Shown in pieces: positions 24,107 to 32,967 of a stretch of DNA of 38,046 bases; positions within the stretch are counted from its first letter, which is position 1, and the number at the start of each line of letters is the position of its first letter. The position numbers and the translations under genes were made by a program. The notes under the pieces are model-generated. The model did not search any database, was not told where the DNA came from, and worked only from the letters and a program-made list of their open reading frames with translations. The stretch is from Chryseobacterium sp. BGARF1 (lineage in GTDB: Bacteria; Bacteroidota; Bacteroidia; Flavobacteriales; Weeksellaceae): contig NZ_LELA01000128.1 in the NCBI RefSeq assembly GCF_001677955.1, forward strand, positions 1 to 38,046, given 5' to 3'.

Positions 24107-24147
24107 AAAAAACAGGCTGTTTCAATGAATGAAACAGCCTGTTTTAA
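24107..24147. terminator. Bidirectional terminator between VOC and M16 peptidase genes
   Basis: A perfect 16-bp stem AAAACAGGCTGTTTCA / TGAAACAGCCTGTTTT with loop ATGAA. It lies between two convergent genes and is the strongest hairpin in the window. Confidence 0.92.
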
Positions 24148-24169
24148 TTTTATCTTTTTAGAATATTTT

Positions 24170-27037
24170 TTAATATCCAAAAATTTCTTTTAAACCTACT
24201 TCTTCAAAAGTTCCCATTTGCTCTACCGCTTCCAAATTCAGGTTTTCCTTTTTCCCGATAATCGCTGTATTGAACTGAATTGGTTTTATTTCAGTCTGAT
24301 AAAACTGTTTAATTTCTTCAAAATTTAAGTTTTCGATTTGATTGTAAATATCTTTTCTGAAATCATAGTCAATCCCCAGCTTTTTCAACCTCAAGGTATT
24401 AAAGAAAATATTTGTTCTTGTAATTCTGGTTGATGCAATCTGTTTTAAAGCAGAATTTTTAGCATTCTCAAACTGAACCGGAACTTCGGGCAGCTTATCC
24501 ATCAAATCCGTCATTGTATCAACAGCAATCTGTAATTTATCAGGTTGAGTTCCGATGTAGGTTGTGATATAATCCGGATGATTCAGCTCTGAATTTGGCG
24601 AATAAGAAACATAAGCAGAATAAGCCAAACTCTTGCTTTCGCGAATTTCCTGGAATACAATTGATGATAAACCGCGACCAAAATATTCATTGAAAACGTT
24701 GATCTTTCCAAAGTTTTCAGGATTTACGTTGTTGCTTTTCCCAATCTTACTCATTTCCATCTGAACCATATCATAATTGGTAAAATATACCTTTCCTGAA
24801 GTTTCCTGTTCTGAATATTTTTTAGGTTCTGAAACGGTAAAATCTTCACTCGAAATATAATTGGGGATATAGCTTTTAAAACCTTCGAAATCTTTTCCAT
24901 AAAAGAATATCTGGTACGGGAAACTAAACAGATTTTTCATGCGGTCGGTAAACTCTTTCACTTTTGCACTTTCAAGCTCATCTTTTGAAATGACATCCAA
25001 AAATCTTGAATTTTCTCCAAGCTTTGTATAAGTTGTCAATGCCGTCATGATGCGGTTTTTATCTTTTTTGATTGCTTCACGGTTCTCAAGAATGGTTTCT
25101 ACAAACTGATTGTAAATTTCCTGATCAGGTTTTGCATTATACATCCAGTGCTGCAATAATAAAATTCCTTTTTCAATATTAGATTCTAATCCGCTTAAAG
25201 AAATGGTAAGCTGATCTGAATGTGTTTTAAAATCATTGCTGATTCCGATTTTGAAAAATTCTTTCTTTAAATCTTCAGGTGAAAATTTTTCTGTTCCCAA
25301 ATACTGTAAAACCTGCGTAGAAATAGCCAAATCTCTATAATGATCACTTCCGAAAGGAAAAATAAAATGCACCTGAGCAATTTCGTTGTATTTGTTTTTA
25401 ACAAAACTTATTTTTTTGCCCTGAACTGCATCAGTTTTAATTTCTTCCTGATAATTAATAAATTCAGGCTGAATATCTTCCGTTTTATCGGCTAGAATTT
25501 CCTTCAAAAACTCTGATTGTGCTTCTCGATTGATCTTGATCGGTGTAATTCCCGGATTTTCAACTCTTAAAAGCTGGTCATTAACTCCTTTTTCTTTATT
25601 GATAACAACATAATTATCTTTGAAAAATGCATTCGAAAAATCGATAATATCCTGTTTTGTAAAAGAAGCATATTCATCCATTTCATTCAATTCTTCTTCC
25701 CAGGTTCGGCCTTTAATGTAAGTGTCATAAAGATTTGTAGCAAGACCTTCTGCAGTTTCAAGACCTTTTAATCTCTGCAGTTTAAAATCATTGATGATGG
25801 CAGGAAGCATCCAATCGGGAAAATCTCCTTTTTTCAATAACTTGATCTGCTCCAACATCATTTCTTTAGCTTCAGATAAAGTCTGATTTTCTTTAGGAAC
25901 CGCAACCAAAGAAAAATATCCGTACTGTTTTAAACCTAAAGAATACGCTTGAGCCCAAAGCATTTTTTGAGTCTGATTGATGTTCAGATCCAGCAAACCT
26001 GCTTCTCCCCTGTTGCTCAAAATATTAGCTGTAATATCGGCAAGCATCGCTTCTTTGGTTCCGTAACTGTCGGTTCTCCAGGCTAACTGAAGTCTTGGTG
26101 TTGTCGGGCTTTTTACCGTTCTTTCTACAATTTCAGTCAGTGGTTTTTCAATAATTAGATCTTTCTTCGGCAATTCTTTGTACGGAATTTGACCAAAATA
26201 TTCATCAACTAATACAACCGTTTTTTCAAAATCTAGATCTCCAACCAAGACGATTGCGTAATTATTAGGAACATAATATTCATCAAAATATTTGTGAATC
26301 GCCTTCATAGAAGGATTTTTCAAATGTTCCGGATTTCCTAAAGTCGTTTGTTGTCCGTTTGGATGAGTCGGGAAAAGTGCATCCATCAATTCGTAATTCA
26401 CCAATCGGGAATCGTTATCCTGTGCGCGGTTGAATTCTTCATAAACAGATTCCAGTTCGGTGTGGAAAAGTCTCAAAACAATTTCTGAAAAACGTTCTTT
26501 TTCCACTTTAAGCCATTTTTCAAGCTCATTATTGGGGATATTATTTTTGTAAACTGTTTCGTCAAACCAGGTATGTGCATTGGTTCCGCTCGCTCCTAAA
26601 GAAGAAATTGCCTTATCGTATTCATTGGCAATCGCATATTGACTTGCTTCCTGAGAAATTTCGTCGATCTTTTGATAAATTTCTTTTTTCAACTCAGGAT
26701 TTTGTTCAGCTTTATGCTCTTCGTATAGATCTGAGATCTTTTCAATCAAAACTTTTTCCTGTTCCCAGTTATGAGTTCCAATTTTTGATGTTCCTTTAAA
26801 CATCATATGCTCTAAATAATGCGCCAAACCGGTATTATCAGAAGGATCGTTGTTGCTTCCCGTTCTCACCGGAATAAAGGTCTGAATTCTCGGTGCGTCG
26901 AAATTTTGGGCAAGAAAAACTTTTAAACCATTTTTAAGAGTATAAATTCTTACTTTATTTTCGTCGTTGGTAATGGTAATATAATCGTAGTTATTTTTGT
27001 CGGTATGATGAGTTTCTGCGTACTTTTTGTCAGTCAT
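24170..27037 (-). CDS. M16-family zinc metallopeptidase
   Basis: A 955-aa peptidase of the pitrilysin/insulysin clan. The inverted zinc motif is H73-YL-E76-H77 (LAHYLEHMMFKGT). The distal Glu lies in ELESVYEEFN (about 194-203), so the N-terminal half is catalytically complete. The C-terminal half (from about 510) is the inactive partner domain, with GRGLSSIVFQEIRESKSLAYSA. A Lys/Glu-rich coiled insert (about 95-135) follows the zinc motif. There is no obvious signal peptide, so a cytosolic oligopeptidase role is likely. A -7 box (TAAATTTG, minus strand, 27084-27077) lies about 40 bp upstream of the start, with no TTG at standard spacing. Confidence 0.92.
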   Translation of the reverse strand: MTDKKYAETHHTDKNNYDYITITNDENKVRIYTLKNGLKVFLAQNFDAPRIQTFIPVRTGSNNDPSDNTGLAHYLEHMMFKGTSKIGTHNWEQEKVLIEKISDLYEEHKAEQNPELKKEIYQKIDEISQEASQYAIANEYDKAISSLGASGTNAHTWFDETVYKNNIPNNELEKWLKVEKERFSEIVLRLFHTELESVYEEFNRAQDNDSRLVNYELMDALFPTHPNGQQTTLGNPEHLKNPSMKAIHKYFDEYYVPNNYAIVLVGDLDFEKTVVLVDEYFGQIPYKELPKKDLIIEKPLTEIVERTVKSPTTPRLQLAWRTDSYGTKEAMLADITANILSNRGEAGLLDLNINQTQKMLWAQAYSLGLKQYGYFSLVAVPKENQTLSEAKEMMLEQIKLLKKGDFPDWMLPAIINDFKLQRLKGLETAEGLATNLYDTYIKGRTWEEELNEMDEYASFTKQDIIDFSNAFFKDNYVVINKEKGVNDQLLRVENPGITPIKINREAQSEFLKEILADKTEDIQPEFINYQEEIKTDAVQGKKISFVKNKYNEIAQVHFIFPFGSDHYRDLAISTQVLQYLGTEKFSPEDLKKEFFKIGISNDFKTHSDQLTISLSGLESNIEKGILLLQHWMYNAKPDQEIYNQFVETILENREAIKKDKNRIMTALTTYTKLGENSRFLDVISKDELESAKVKEFTDRMKNLFSFPYQIFFYGKDFEGFKSYIPNYISSEDFTVSEPKKYSEQETSGKVYFTNYDMVQMEMSKIGKSNNVNPENFGKINVFNEYFGRGLSSIVFQEIRESKSLAYSAYVSYSPNSELNHPDYITTYIGTQPDKLQIAVDTMTDLMDKLPEVPVQFENAKNSALKQIASTRITRTNIFFNTLRLKKLGIDYDFRKDIYNQIENLNFEEIKQFYQTEIKPIQFNTAIIGKKENLNLEAVEQMGTFEEVGLKEIFGY

Positions 27038-27323
27038 ATTTTCATTTTACAAGCTCTAAAATTTTAGAACATCTTACAAATTTACGCAATCAAAAAATAA
27101 GAGTTGCCACAATTGATTATATTAAATCTATGATTATGATTTGTATAAACTTTAAAAATCTAATCTGCTGAGAAATCATTCAATTTAACAACTATAATTT
27201 CAATTTAAAAATTATTATTTTTAACTCTTAATATAGGTATACTGATATTTTAAACACACAAAATAAATTTAAATCCTATTATAGGGAAAATTATTATCTT
27301 AGATAATTTAATTGTTAATTGAT

Positions 27324-28154
27324 ATGAAAGCTTCCTTATTTTTATTTATATTCTTTTTCAGTTTGAGTACTGCACAAACCAACCGCTTTTTCTACGAGGT
27401 AAAGTTTAAAGAAGATTCTACTCAAACTGAACATCAGAAAGTTTTTATGGTTTTGGATGTTAATCCTAATGAAACAAAATATTATGATAATACCTTTCTG
27501 GAAAAAGATTCCATCAATAAAGCAAATCATTCGCAGCTTACCAACTGGACAAGCCAGATTCCTGTAACCAGAAAGAAAAATTCAAATAAGAACATCAATC
27601 ATACTTTTATAGACAATCAGCTTTATTCTTATCCTACCGAAGATTTGATACAATGGAAATTGTCTGATAAAACTAAAAAATATTTACACTTTGACCTTCA
27701 GCAAGCAAACGCAAATTTTGGAGGCAGAAAATGGACGGCTTGGTTTACAAAAGAGATCCCGCTTTCAGAAGGTCCCTATAAATTCACAGGATTACCGGGT
27801 CTCATCGTTTTGTTGGAAGACGATCGCAACCAATATAGTTTTGCTCTTGTTAAAAGTAAAAAATTAGAAAAGACATACGATACATCAAACTTTCTGGAAC
27901 TTCGTTATGGAAACAAACCGCTTCCGATAAGTGAGAAAATATATCTAAAAAAATCTCTTGAATATTATAACGATCCTTTGCAGGAAATAAGAGCAGAAAT
28001 GAAAAATGGAACAGTAAAAAGTTATGAGGACGGAGGAAAACACTACACCAAACCTGAAGAACTAGTACCTTTAATTCGAGAAGAGCAGGAATATATCCGT
28101 CAACATAATAATCCTATTGAGCTTAATAAAGCGATAAAATATCCTGTGAAATAA
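27324..28154 (+). CDS. GLPGLI-family secreted protein
   Basis: A 276-aa protein with a signal peptide (MKASLFLFIFFFSLSTAQ, cleavage after TAQ). The family's name motif is present as FTGLPGLIVLLEDDRNQYSF (about 158-177), preceded by the typical WTAWFTKEIPLSEGPYKF. GLPGLI proteins occur in Bacteroidota, often near TonB-dependent receptors; the function is not known. I choose the ATG at 27324 over an in-frame TTG 12 bases upstream because the signal peptide begins cleanly there. It stands alone, with the M16 gene divergent and a SUKH-like gene 65 bp downstream. Confidence 0.9.
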   Translation: MKASLFLFIFFFSLSTAQTNRFFYEVKFKEDSTQTEHQKVFMVLDVNPNETKYYDNTFLEKDSINKANHSQLTNWTSQIPVTRKKNSNKNINHTFIDNQLYSYPTEDLIQWKLSDKTKKYLHFDLQQANANFGGRKWTAWFTKEIPLSEGPYKFTGLPGLIVLLEDDRNQYSFALVKSKKLEKTYDTSNFLELRYGNKPLPISEKIYLKKSLEYYNDPLQEIRAEMKNGTVKSYEDGGKHYTKPEELVPLIREEQEYIRQHNNPIELNKAIKYPVK

Positions 28155-28219
28155 GAGTTCATAAGACAAAATGACATCTTATAATTTAAAAAATTATGAT
28201 ATATTTAATCTAAAAACAA

Positions 28220-29092
28220 ATGAACATTCCCGAAAATTTTACTGAATTCCTTCATTGGATTAAAAAAGAAACTGAAAAAACTTGGAGTGGAGATTTTTGT
28301 AAAAAATGGATACAAGGAGCTCAATGGATTGGGATGACCAATAATCAAATAAATGAAGTTGAGAAAAAATACTCAATACAATTTACTCCTGAGCATAGGG
28401 AATTTTTAGAAATCCTACACACTATAGACAGAAAAGAAATAATTGAAAATAAAGATGAATGGGGTGATGAAATAACTGAGTATCCTTTTTTTTATAATTG
28501 GTTAGAAGATCACGAAGAAATCAAAGAAAAATTAAATTGGCCCTACGAAACCATTCTTCGAGATGTAGTAGGTAGAAACGGAGTGTGGCTAAAATCTTGG
28601 GGTAAAAAACCAGATTCGGAAGAAGAAAAAACAAAAATATTTACAGATTGGTACAATCATTCCCCAACGCTGCTTCCATTAACATCTCACCGATTTATTA
28701 TTAGCAATTCTAATTTAAAATATAAACCAATTCTGTCTATCTGGGGTTCTGATATTATTATTTATGGATGGAGCTTAAGAACTTACTTATTAAATGAATT
28801 AAATTATCATTTAGATATTTGGACGGAAGAATATGATGAGGAAGATCAGCAGAGCTATTCTGTACTTAATGAAGAAGCAAAGAAAATTCATGATGATGAT
28901 TATAAATTTGATAGAAATAAAAAAATTCCCTATTGGGAAGAACTTATATTGTTATGGAATACTGGATGGAAGAGTTTCGGTTTAGAATTCCCTGGTCAAA
29001 CTGATTCACCAGTTTATCCAATTATGAAAACTTATATACCAGATGATTCTGAAAGTAATCAGAAAGTTTTTAATGATTTTAAAAACCCTTAA
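28220..29092 (+). CDS. SMI1/KNR4 (SUKH)-family protein, possible immunity protein
   Basis: A 290-aa cytosolic, acidic, Trp-rich protein. Residues about 30-70 match the SUKH entry pattern: WIGMTNNQINEVEKKYSIQFTPEHREFLEIL, where an E(x)nF...FL motif starts the SMI1/KNR4 fold. ILSIWGSDIIIYG is the usual late beta segment. SUKH proteins are common immunity proteins against polymorphic nuclease and deaminase toxins, but many are solitary and of unknown role. No toxin lies beside it. It is followed after 20 bp by the YdeI-type gene, so they are probably co-transcribed. Confidence 0.75.
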   Translation: MNIPENFTEFLHWIKKETEKTWSGDFCKKWIQGAQWIGMTNNQINEVEKKYSIQFTPEHREFLEILHTIDRKEIIENKDEWGDEITEYPFFYNWLEDHEEIKEKLNWPYETILRDVVGRNGVWLKSWGKKPDSEEEKTKIFTDWYNHSPTLLPLTSHRFIISNSNLKYKPILSIWGSDIIIYGWSLRTYLLNELNYHLDIWTEEYDEEDQQSYSVLNEEAKKIHDDDYKFDRNKKIPYWEELILLWNTGWKSFGLEFPGQTDSPVYPIMKTYIPDDSESNQKVFNDFKNP

Positions 29093-29112
29093 AATCTAAA
29101 TTAAAAAAACTA

Positions 29113-29670
29113 ATGCAACCAACCTTCTTTCCAACACCACAAGATCTCAGAGACTGGCTCGATAAAAACCATAAAACTGAACAAGAATTATTGGTCGGTT
29201 TCTATAAAGTCGGAACCAAAAAGCCTTCAATAACTTGGTCTGAATCTGTAGATCAAGCTTTATGTTTTGGCTGGATTGACGGCGTAAGAAGATCAATCGA
29301 TGAAGAAAGCTACAGCATCCGTTTCACACCAAGAAAACCGACGAGTACTTGGAGTATTGTGAATATTAAAAAGATCGAAGAACTTACCAAAGCCGGATTG
29401 ATGAAGGAAGCTGGTTTGGAAGCATTCAAGCTTAGAAAAGAAGAAAGATCAGGAATCTATTCTCACGAAAAAGAACCTTCAAAACTTACATCAGAATACG
29501 AAGATCAGTTTAAAGCCAATAAAAAAGCCTGGGAATTTTTTGAAGAACAGGCTCCATCTTACAAAAAAGTAATGATCCATTGGATCATGAGTGCAAAACA
29601 AGAGAAAACGCAGATATCACGTTTAGAAAAAACTATTTCAGAAAGCGAAAATGGAAAAAAGATATCTTGA
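29113..29670 (+). CDS. YdeI/OmpD-associated family protein (bacteriocin-protection type)
   Basis: A 185-aa cytosolic protein with the characteristic N-terminal pattern: an FPTPQDLRDWLDKNH helix, ELLVGFYKVGTKKPSITWSESVDQALCFGWIDGVRR, then YSIRFTPRKPTSTWSIVNIKKIEEL. The C-terminal part contains the helical ISRLEKTI segment typical of the family. Homologues are annotated as bacteriocin-protection proteins after YdeI work in enterobacteria, but the mechanism is unclear. It lies 20 bp after the SUKH-like gene and is followed by a long palindromic repeat that may end the transcript. Confidence 0.88.
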   Translation: MQPTFFPTPQDLRDWLDKNHKTEQELLVGFYKVGTKKPSITWSESVDQALCFGWIDGVRRSIDEESYSIRFTPRKPTSTWSIVNIKKIEELTKAGLMKEAGLEAFKLRKEERSGIYSHEKEPSKLTSEYEDQFKANKKAWEFFEEQAPSYKKVMIHWIMSAKQEKTQISRLEKTISESENGKKIS

Positions 29671-29725
29671 AATTATCAAATCAGGTCAAATTACATGTTA
29701 TTGAGTAAATGAAAAAAAATACTTT

Positions 29726-29861
29726 ACCGCAAAAGAGTCAAAATATTTTACTAGACTTAAGTATATCAAAAGCTTACAAAACTATTAGTAACTCAGGTTT
29801 TTATATTTTGTAAGCTTTTGAATTTCTGTTTTTTAATCATTTCTTTTGATTCTTTTGCGGT
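29726..29861. repeat. Nested palindromic intergenic element of about 136 bp
   Basis: Outer arms ACCGCAAAAGAGTCAAAA (29726-29743) and TTTTGATTCTTTTGCGGT (29844-29861) pair over 18 bp with one mismatch. Inside them, CAAAAGCTTACAAAA (29767-29781) and TTTTGTAAGCTTTTG (29806-29820) pair perfectly over 15 bp around a 24-base loop. The whole unit could fold into one cruciform or RNA hairpin. No ORF is inside. It may be a MITE-like or REP-like element and may act as terminator of the YdeI-type gene. Confidence 0.75.
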
Positions 29862-29920
29862 TAAAAAAATGTCATCTACATAAAAAATTTTATTATTTTT
29901 GAGATCCAAGTCAAAATAAT

Positions 29921-30412
29921 ATGAAGAAAATTGTTGCGTTTTCACTTTTGATCTATTGTATTTCGTGCAGTCCCGGTCCGGAAAAGAATAAAGATAAAAA
30001 GACTGTTAGAAAAAAAGAAATTCAACAAAATGCAGAATAGATCGTTTCCGCAAAAAAAATAAAAGACGGAAAAGTTTCAAAATTTAGAAAAGAATATGAT
30101 CAGCCAATTAAATATCATTACTCAAAAGAAAATGAAATCTCAAGTACTTATCTAGATCATTTACACCAACTTGCAGAATATTATATCGCCAATTCAAAGA
30201 AAGATTTGATCAAACTATTCGTTAAAAACAGAAATGCTCTCGCCTATTCTGTTGAAAAACAAACTAAAGAGAATAAAGAATATTATGTCTTAGGAATTTA
30301 TACCGAATCTGAACACAAGATCAATACATTTCAATGGCTGTATATCGATCCTGAAACTGATACGATCTATGAATATGATCTACCAAATGACAAACTGATC
30401 AAGTTCCCGTAG
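29921..30412 (+). pseudogene. Small lipoprotein gene interrupted by an in-frame amber codon
   Basis: The frame starts at ATG 29921 with a lipoprotein signal (MKKIVAFSLLIYCISCS, lipobox ending at Cys16) and runs 39 codons to TAG at 30038-30040. It then stays open in the same frame to the TAG... no other stop until codon 164 (ending at 30412). The downstream part (IVSAKKIKDGKVSKF ... FQWLYIDPETDTIYEYDL) reads like a normal small periplasmic domain, with no ATG near its beginning. A single base change (for example CAG to TAG) would explain this. A -7-like TATTTTTG (29894-29901) lies 20 bp upstream of the ATG. I do not recognise the family. Read-through or a sequencing error are alternatives. Confidence 0.75.
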
Positions 30413-30438
30413 TTTTAAACCTAAAAAAACTTAAGAAA

Positions 30439-31002
30439 ATGTCACAAAAAAAACAATTATCAGAAAAAGAAACCATAGAGCTTCTTGATATTCTGCAACA
30501 ACGCTTCGAGAAAAATAAAAACCGTCATGAAAATCTGGACTGGACAAAAATTGAGGAGAAATTAAATTCTGACCCATCAAAATTATGGTCACTTTATCAA
30601 ATGGAAAACTCTGGTGGAGAACCTGATGTTGTAGATTATGATGAAAAAACTGATGAATATATTTTCTTCGACTGTTCTACCGAAACTCCAAAGAACAGAA
30701 GAAGTTTATGCTACGACCGTGAAGCTTTAGATTCCCGAAAAGAAAACAAACCGCAAAATGATGTTATTACTGTTGCCCAAGAAATGGGTGTGAAAATTCT
30801 ATCTGAGGAACAGTATCGTTATTTGCAGACTTTAGGAGAATTTGATTTGAAAACTTCAAGTTGGGTGAAAACGCCAAAAGAGATTAGAGAATTAGGTGGA
30901 GCTATATTCTGCGACCGTCGATACAATACCGTTTTTGTGTATCACAATGGTGCCAATTCATACTATGCGGCGAGAGCTTTTAGGGGAATTTTGAAGGTTT
31001 AA
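30439..31002 (+). CDS. DUF4256-family protein
   Basis: A 187-aa cytosolic protein of unknown function. It matches the DUF4256 layout: an N-terminal helix ELLDILQQRFEKNKNRH, then LWSLYQMENSGGEPDVV, FFDCSTETPKNRRSLCYDREAL, and C-terminal LGGAIFCDRRYNTVFVYHNGANSYYAARAFRG. The conserved Cys, Tyr and Arg residues suggest an enzymatic or nucleic-acid role, but none has been shown. It starts 26 bp after the broken lipoprotein gene and could be transcribed with it. A repeat element follows its stop. Confidence 0.88.
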   Translation: MSQKKQLSEKETIELLDILQQRFEKNKNRHENLDWTKIEEKLNSDPSKLWSLYQMENSGGEPDVVDYDEKTDEYIFFDCSTETPKNRRSLCYDREALDSRKENKPQNDVITVAQEMGVKILSEEQYRYLQTLGEFDLKTSSWVKTPKEIRELGGAIFCDRRYNTVFVYHNGANSYYAARAFRGILKV

Positions 31003-31024
31003 TATTCTTATTAATATTCGGCAA

Positions 31025-31101
31025 TTCGAGTGAAATTCTGCAATAATTTTGTATCGAAAACTAAATGATAAATAACTTCTCGATACGCTGCGCTACTCGA
31101 A
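31025..31101. repeat. Imperfect hairpin repeat (intergenic family), full copy
   Basis: The left half (31025-31060) runs from TTCGAGT to GTATCGAAAA. The right half carries the inverted counterparts TTCTCGATAC (31077-31086) and ACTCGAA (31095-31101). The left half recurs at 35898-35933 with 31 of 36 identical bases. No ORF is inside. Confidence 0.7.
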
Positions 31102-31138
31102 GTGACGGAAAAAACAATTACAAAACTTATCTAAATTT

Positions 31139-31168
31139 TTGAATACAAAAACTATATTCTTACCTTTG
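31139..31168 (+). promoter_or_regulatory. Promoter of the Imm22-type gene
   Basis: TTG (31139-31141), a 19-bp spacer and TACCTTTG (31161-31168) fit the Bacteroidota consensus. The ATG is 17 bp downstream, so the leader is very short. Confidence 0.75.
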
Positions 31169-31185
31169 AGCTTTGAATAAATACT

Positions 31186-31572
31186 ATGAATACACAGGTT
31201 TTAGATTTTTGGGCAGGAAATTTCAGAACAGAAAAAGATTTTTTCCAGTTTGTAGAGGAAGATGAGAATTACTACATCGAAGAAGAATCTGATGACACTT
31301 ATATTTCAAAATTTGCAGAATCACAAGACACCATCTGGTTTGATCAGGATTTAATGGAATACGGCTTTGAACAAAGTATTCAGCATTTTTCTGAATATTC
31401 TTTTGCTGACCAGTGGCTTCCCGTTCTATACAACAGATTGAATGAAATGAATCTTAAATTTGATATCAACTCTTTGGTTTTCGTAAGCCAAGGACAAATT
31501 CCAACACCAAAATCTATAGAAAATGATGATTTTTCTTTAACTTATGTTGGAGGAATTGAGTTTGAATATTAA
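31186..31572 (+). CDS. Imm22-like (DUF4284) immunity-family protein
   Basis: A 128-aa acidic cytosolic protein. The N-terminus VLDFWAGNFRTEKDFFQFVEE fits the family pattern of a beta strand plus W-x-G-x-F followed by an aromatic helix. SKFAESQDTIWFDQDLMEYGF resembles the conserved F-x(n)-yDeDf segment of Imm22, and SLVFVSQGQIPTPKS supplies the next strand. Imm22 proteins protect against polymorphic toxins in many bacteria. No toxin gene is adjacent, and the gene has its own promoter and terminator. The assignment comes from pattern only. Confidence 0.65.
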   Translation: MNTQVLDFWAGNFRTEKDFFQFVEEDENYYIEEESDDTYISKFAESQDTIWFDQDLMEYGFEQSIQHFSEYSFADQWLPVLYNRLNEMNLKFDINSLVFVSQGQIPTPKSIENDDFSLTYVGGIEFEY

Positions 31573-31606
31573 AAATGATAGTATCACATGATACTATCAT
31601 TTTCAT
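31572..31606. terminator. Terminator between Imm22-type and MORN-repeat genes
   Basis: AAAATGATAGTATCA and TGATACTATCATTTT form a nearly perfect palindrome with only CA between the arms (the real loop would be about 4 bases). T-rich flanks suit both converging genes. It begins at the last base of the Imm22-type stop codon. Confidence 0.88.
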
Positions 31607-31619
31607 TTTAAAATTAATT

Positions 31620-32954
31620 CTACAATGAGGATATCAAAACATTTACATCTTCATCATTTATAGTATTAATCAGAACGTCGTTTGAATTAATATCTAAAAT
31701 GGATTGCTTCAGCATAAACCTATCTGACAGAAACAGAAAAGGATCAAAATTTTCAATCCTTGTGGTTTGAAGATACTGCTCACCATCCTTTTGATTGTTT
31801 TTATGATCTCTCGTCTGTAGAAGTTTACCTGTTTTTTTTGAATAAATTTTCCACAGACCCGATTTAAATCCATCCTTATAAAATGCTTCTACCACTAAAA
31901 TTTTATCATTATAAAATTTCCAGTTTTCCACACCATCTTTAAGGGTCATTTCTGCTGAAACTGTTTTTCCGTTTTCTTTTCTCAAAGAAATTGAATTGTA
32001 TTTTAATGCTTTGCCATCTTTAAATTCTCCTTCAGTTGAAACCTTTTTATCACGGAAATATTCATGATATTTGCCGTCAACATTTTTATTCTTTATGAAA
32101 TATTTTTTTCTTAGCTCACCTTCGTAGTAATAATCGAAGCATTCACCTTCCTGATAACCGTTCATGGCATTTCCTTTATTAAAAAGATTTCCACTTCTGT
32201 TATAAACTTCATATTTACCATTCATAACTCCATCCTTATTGGTAATGAGAGTTTTAAGTTTACCATCATCAAAATAGATCAGATATTCTCCATCCATTTT
32301 TCCGTTAATAATATTACTTGTTGCGGCTACTTTTCCATCTTCAAAATATTCTGTATACTTATTTTGAAAAACACCATTCACATAAAATCCATCAGCTTTA
32401 AGATTTCCATTTTCCCAATAAGCCGAGAATTTCCCATCTAAAGAGTCACTCTTAAAATTACGAACAAATTTTTCCTTTCCGTCTTTATAATATTCTATAG
32501 ATCTACCTTCTTTTTTACCATTAACATAAGTCATTTTTCCCTGAAGTTCGCCAGAATCATAATATTCTCTATACGATCCATCTCTTTTACCATTGAGATA
32601 CATCACCGTATTATCTAATTTACCATTAGTATAAAACTTTTCATAAAGCCCATTTTGAATTCCGTCTTTAAAGTTAACCTTACTTTCAATTTCTCCGTTT
32701 ATATAGTACCATGTTAACAATCCGTTGTAGATAAACGGTTCAACATTATTGGAAGCAAATCCTTTAAACTGAATATTGCCATTAATATAGTAATCGTTTA
32801 TTTCAAATAGCCCCTGATTACTCTTTAAGGTTCTGTAAAAGCTCGCATTTTCCTTACTCGTTTCTTTCCAGTTTTCATCAAAATATTTTACATTTTGCGC
32901 AGTAGCAAAGCAGAAAGAAAGTACACAAAATAGTTGTATAAAATGCTTGGTCAT
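31620..32954 (-). CDS. Secreted MORN/YwqK-type repeat protein
   Basis: A 444-aa protein with a signal peptide (MTKHFIQLFCVLSFCFATAQ). About 11 tandem repeats of 23-24 residues follow (about 50-330), consensus NGkydGxyxEYYxxGkLxxxxxyxNGk, the MORN_2 pattern of so-called YwqK antitoxin-like proteins. The C-terminal about 100 residues are non-repetitive. The antitoxin name is historical; secreted versions are frequent in Flavobacteriia and of unknown role. An ATG at 32966, one base after the polA stop, would add four residues (MGIN). I prefer 32954 for a cleaner signal peptide. It is probably co-transcribed with polA. Confidence 0.85.
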   Translation of the reverse strand: MTKHFIQLFCVLSFCFATAQNVKYFDENWKETSKENASFYRTLKSNQGLFEINDYYINGNIQFKGFASNNVEPFIYNGLLTWYYINGEIESKVNFKDGIQNGLYEKFYTNGKLDNTVMYLNGKRDGSYREYYDSGELQGKMTYVNGKKEGRSIEYYKDGKEKFVRNFKSDSLDGKFSAYWENGNLKADGFYVNGVFQNKYTEYFEDGKVAATSNIINGKMDGEYLIYFDDGKLKTLITNKDGVMNGKYEVYNRSGNLFNKGNAMNGYQEGECFDYYYEGELRKKYFIKNKNVDGKYHEYFRDKKVSTEGEFKDGKALKYNSISLRKENGKTVSAEMTLKDGVENWKFYNDKILVVEAFYKDGFKSGLWKIYSKKTGKLLQTRDHKNNQKDGEQYLQTTRIENFDPFLFLSDRFMLKQSILDINSNDVLINTINDEDVNVLISSL

Positions 32955-32967
32955 ATTAATTCCCATG

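Noticed and set aside
28220..31572. Calling the cluster a toxin-antitoxin system
   Set aside because: No toxin-like protein is found, and the YwqK antitoxin label of the downstream MORN protein is historical, so only immunity-like families are stated.
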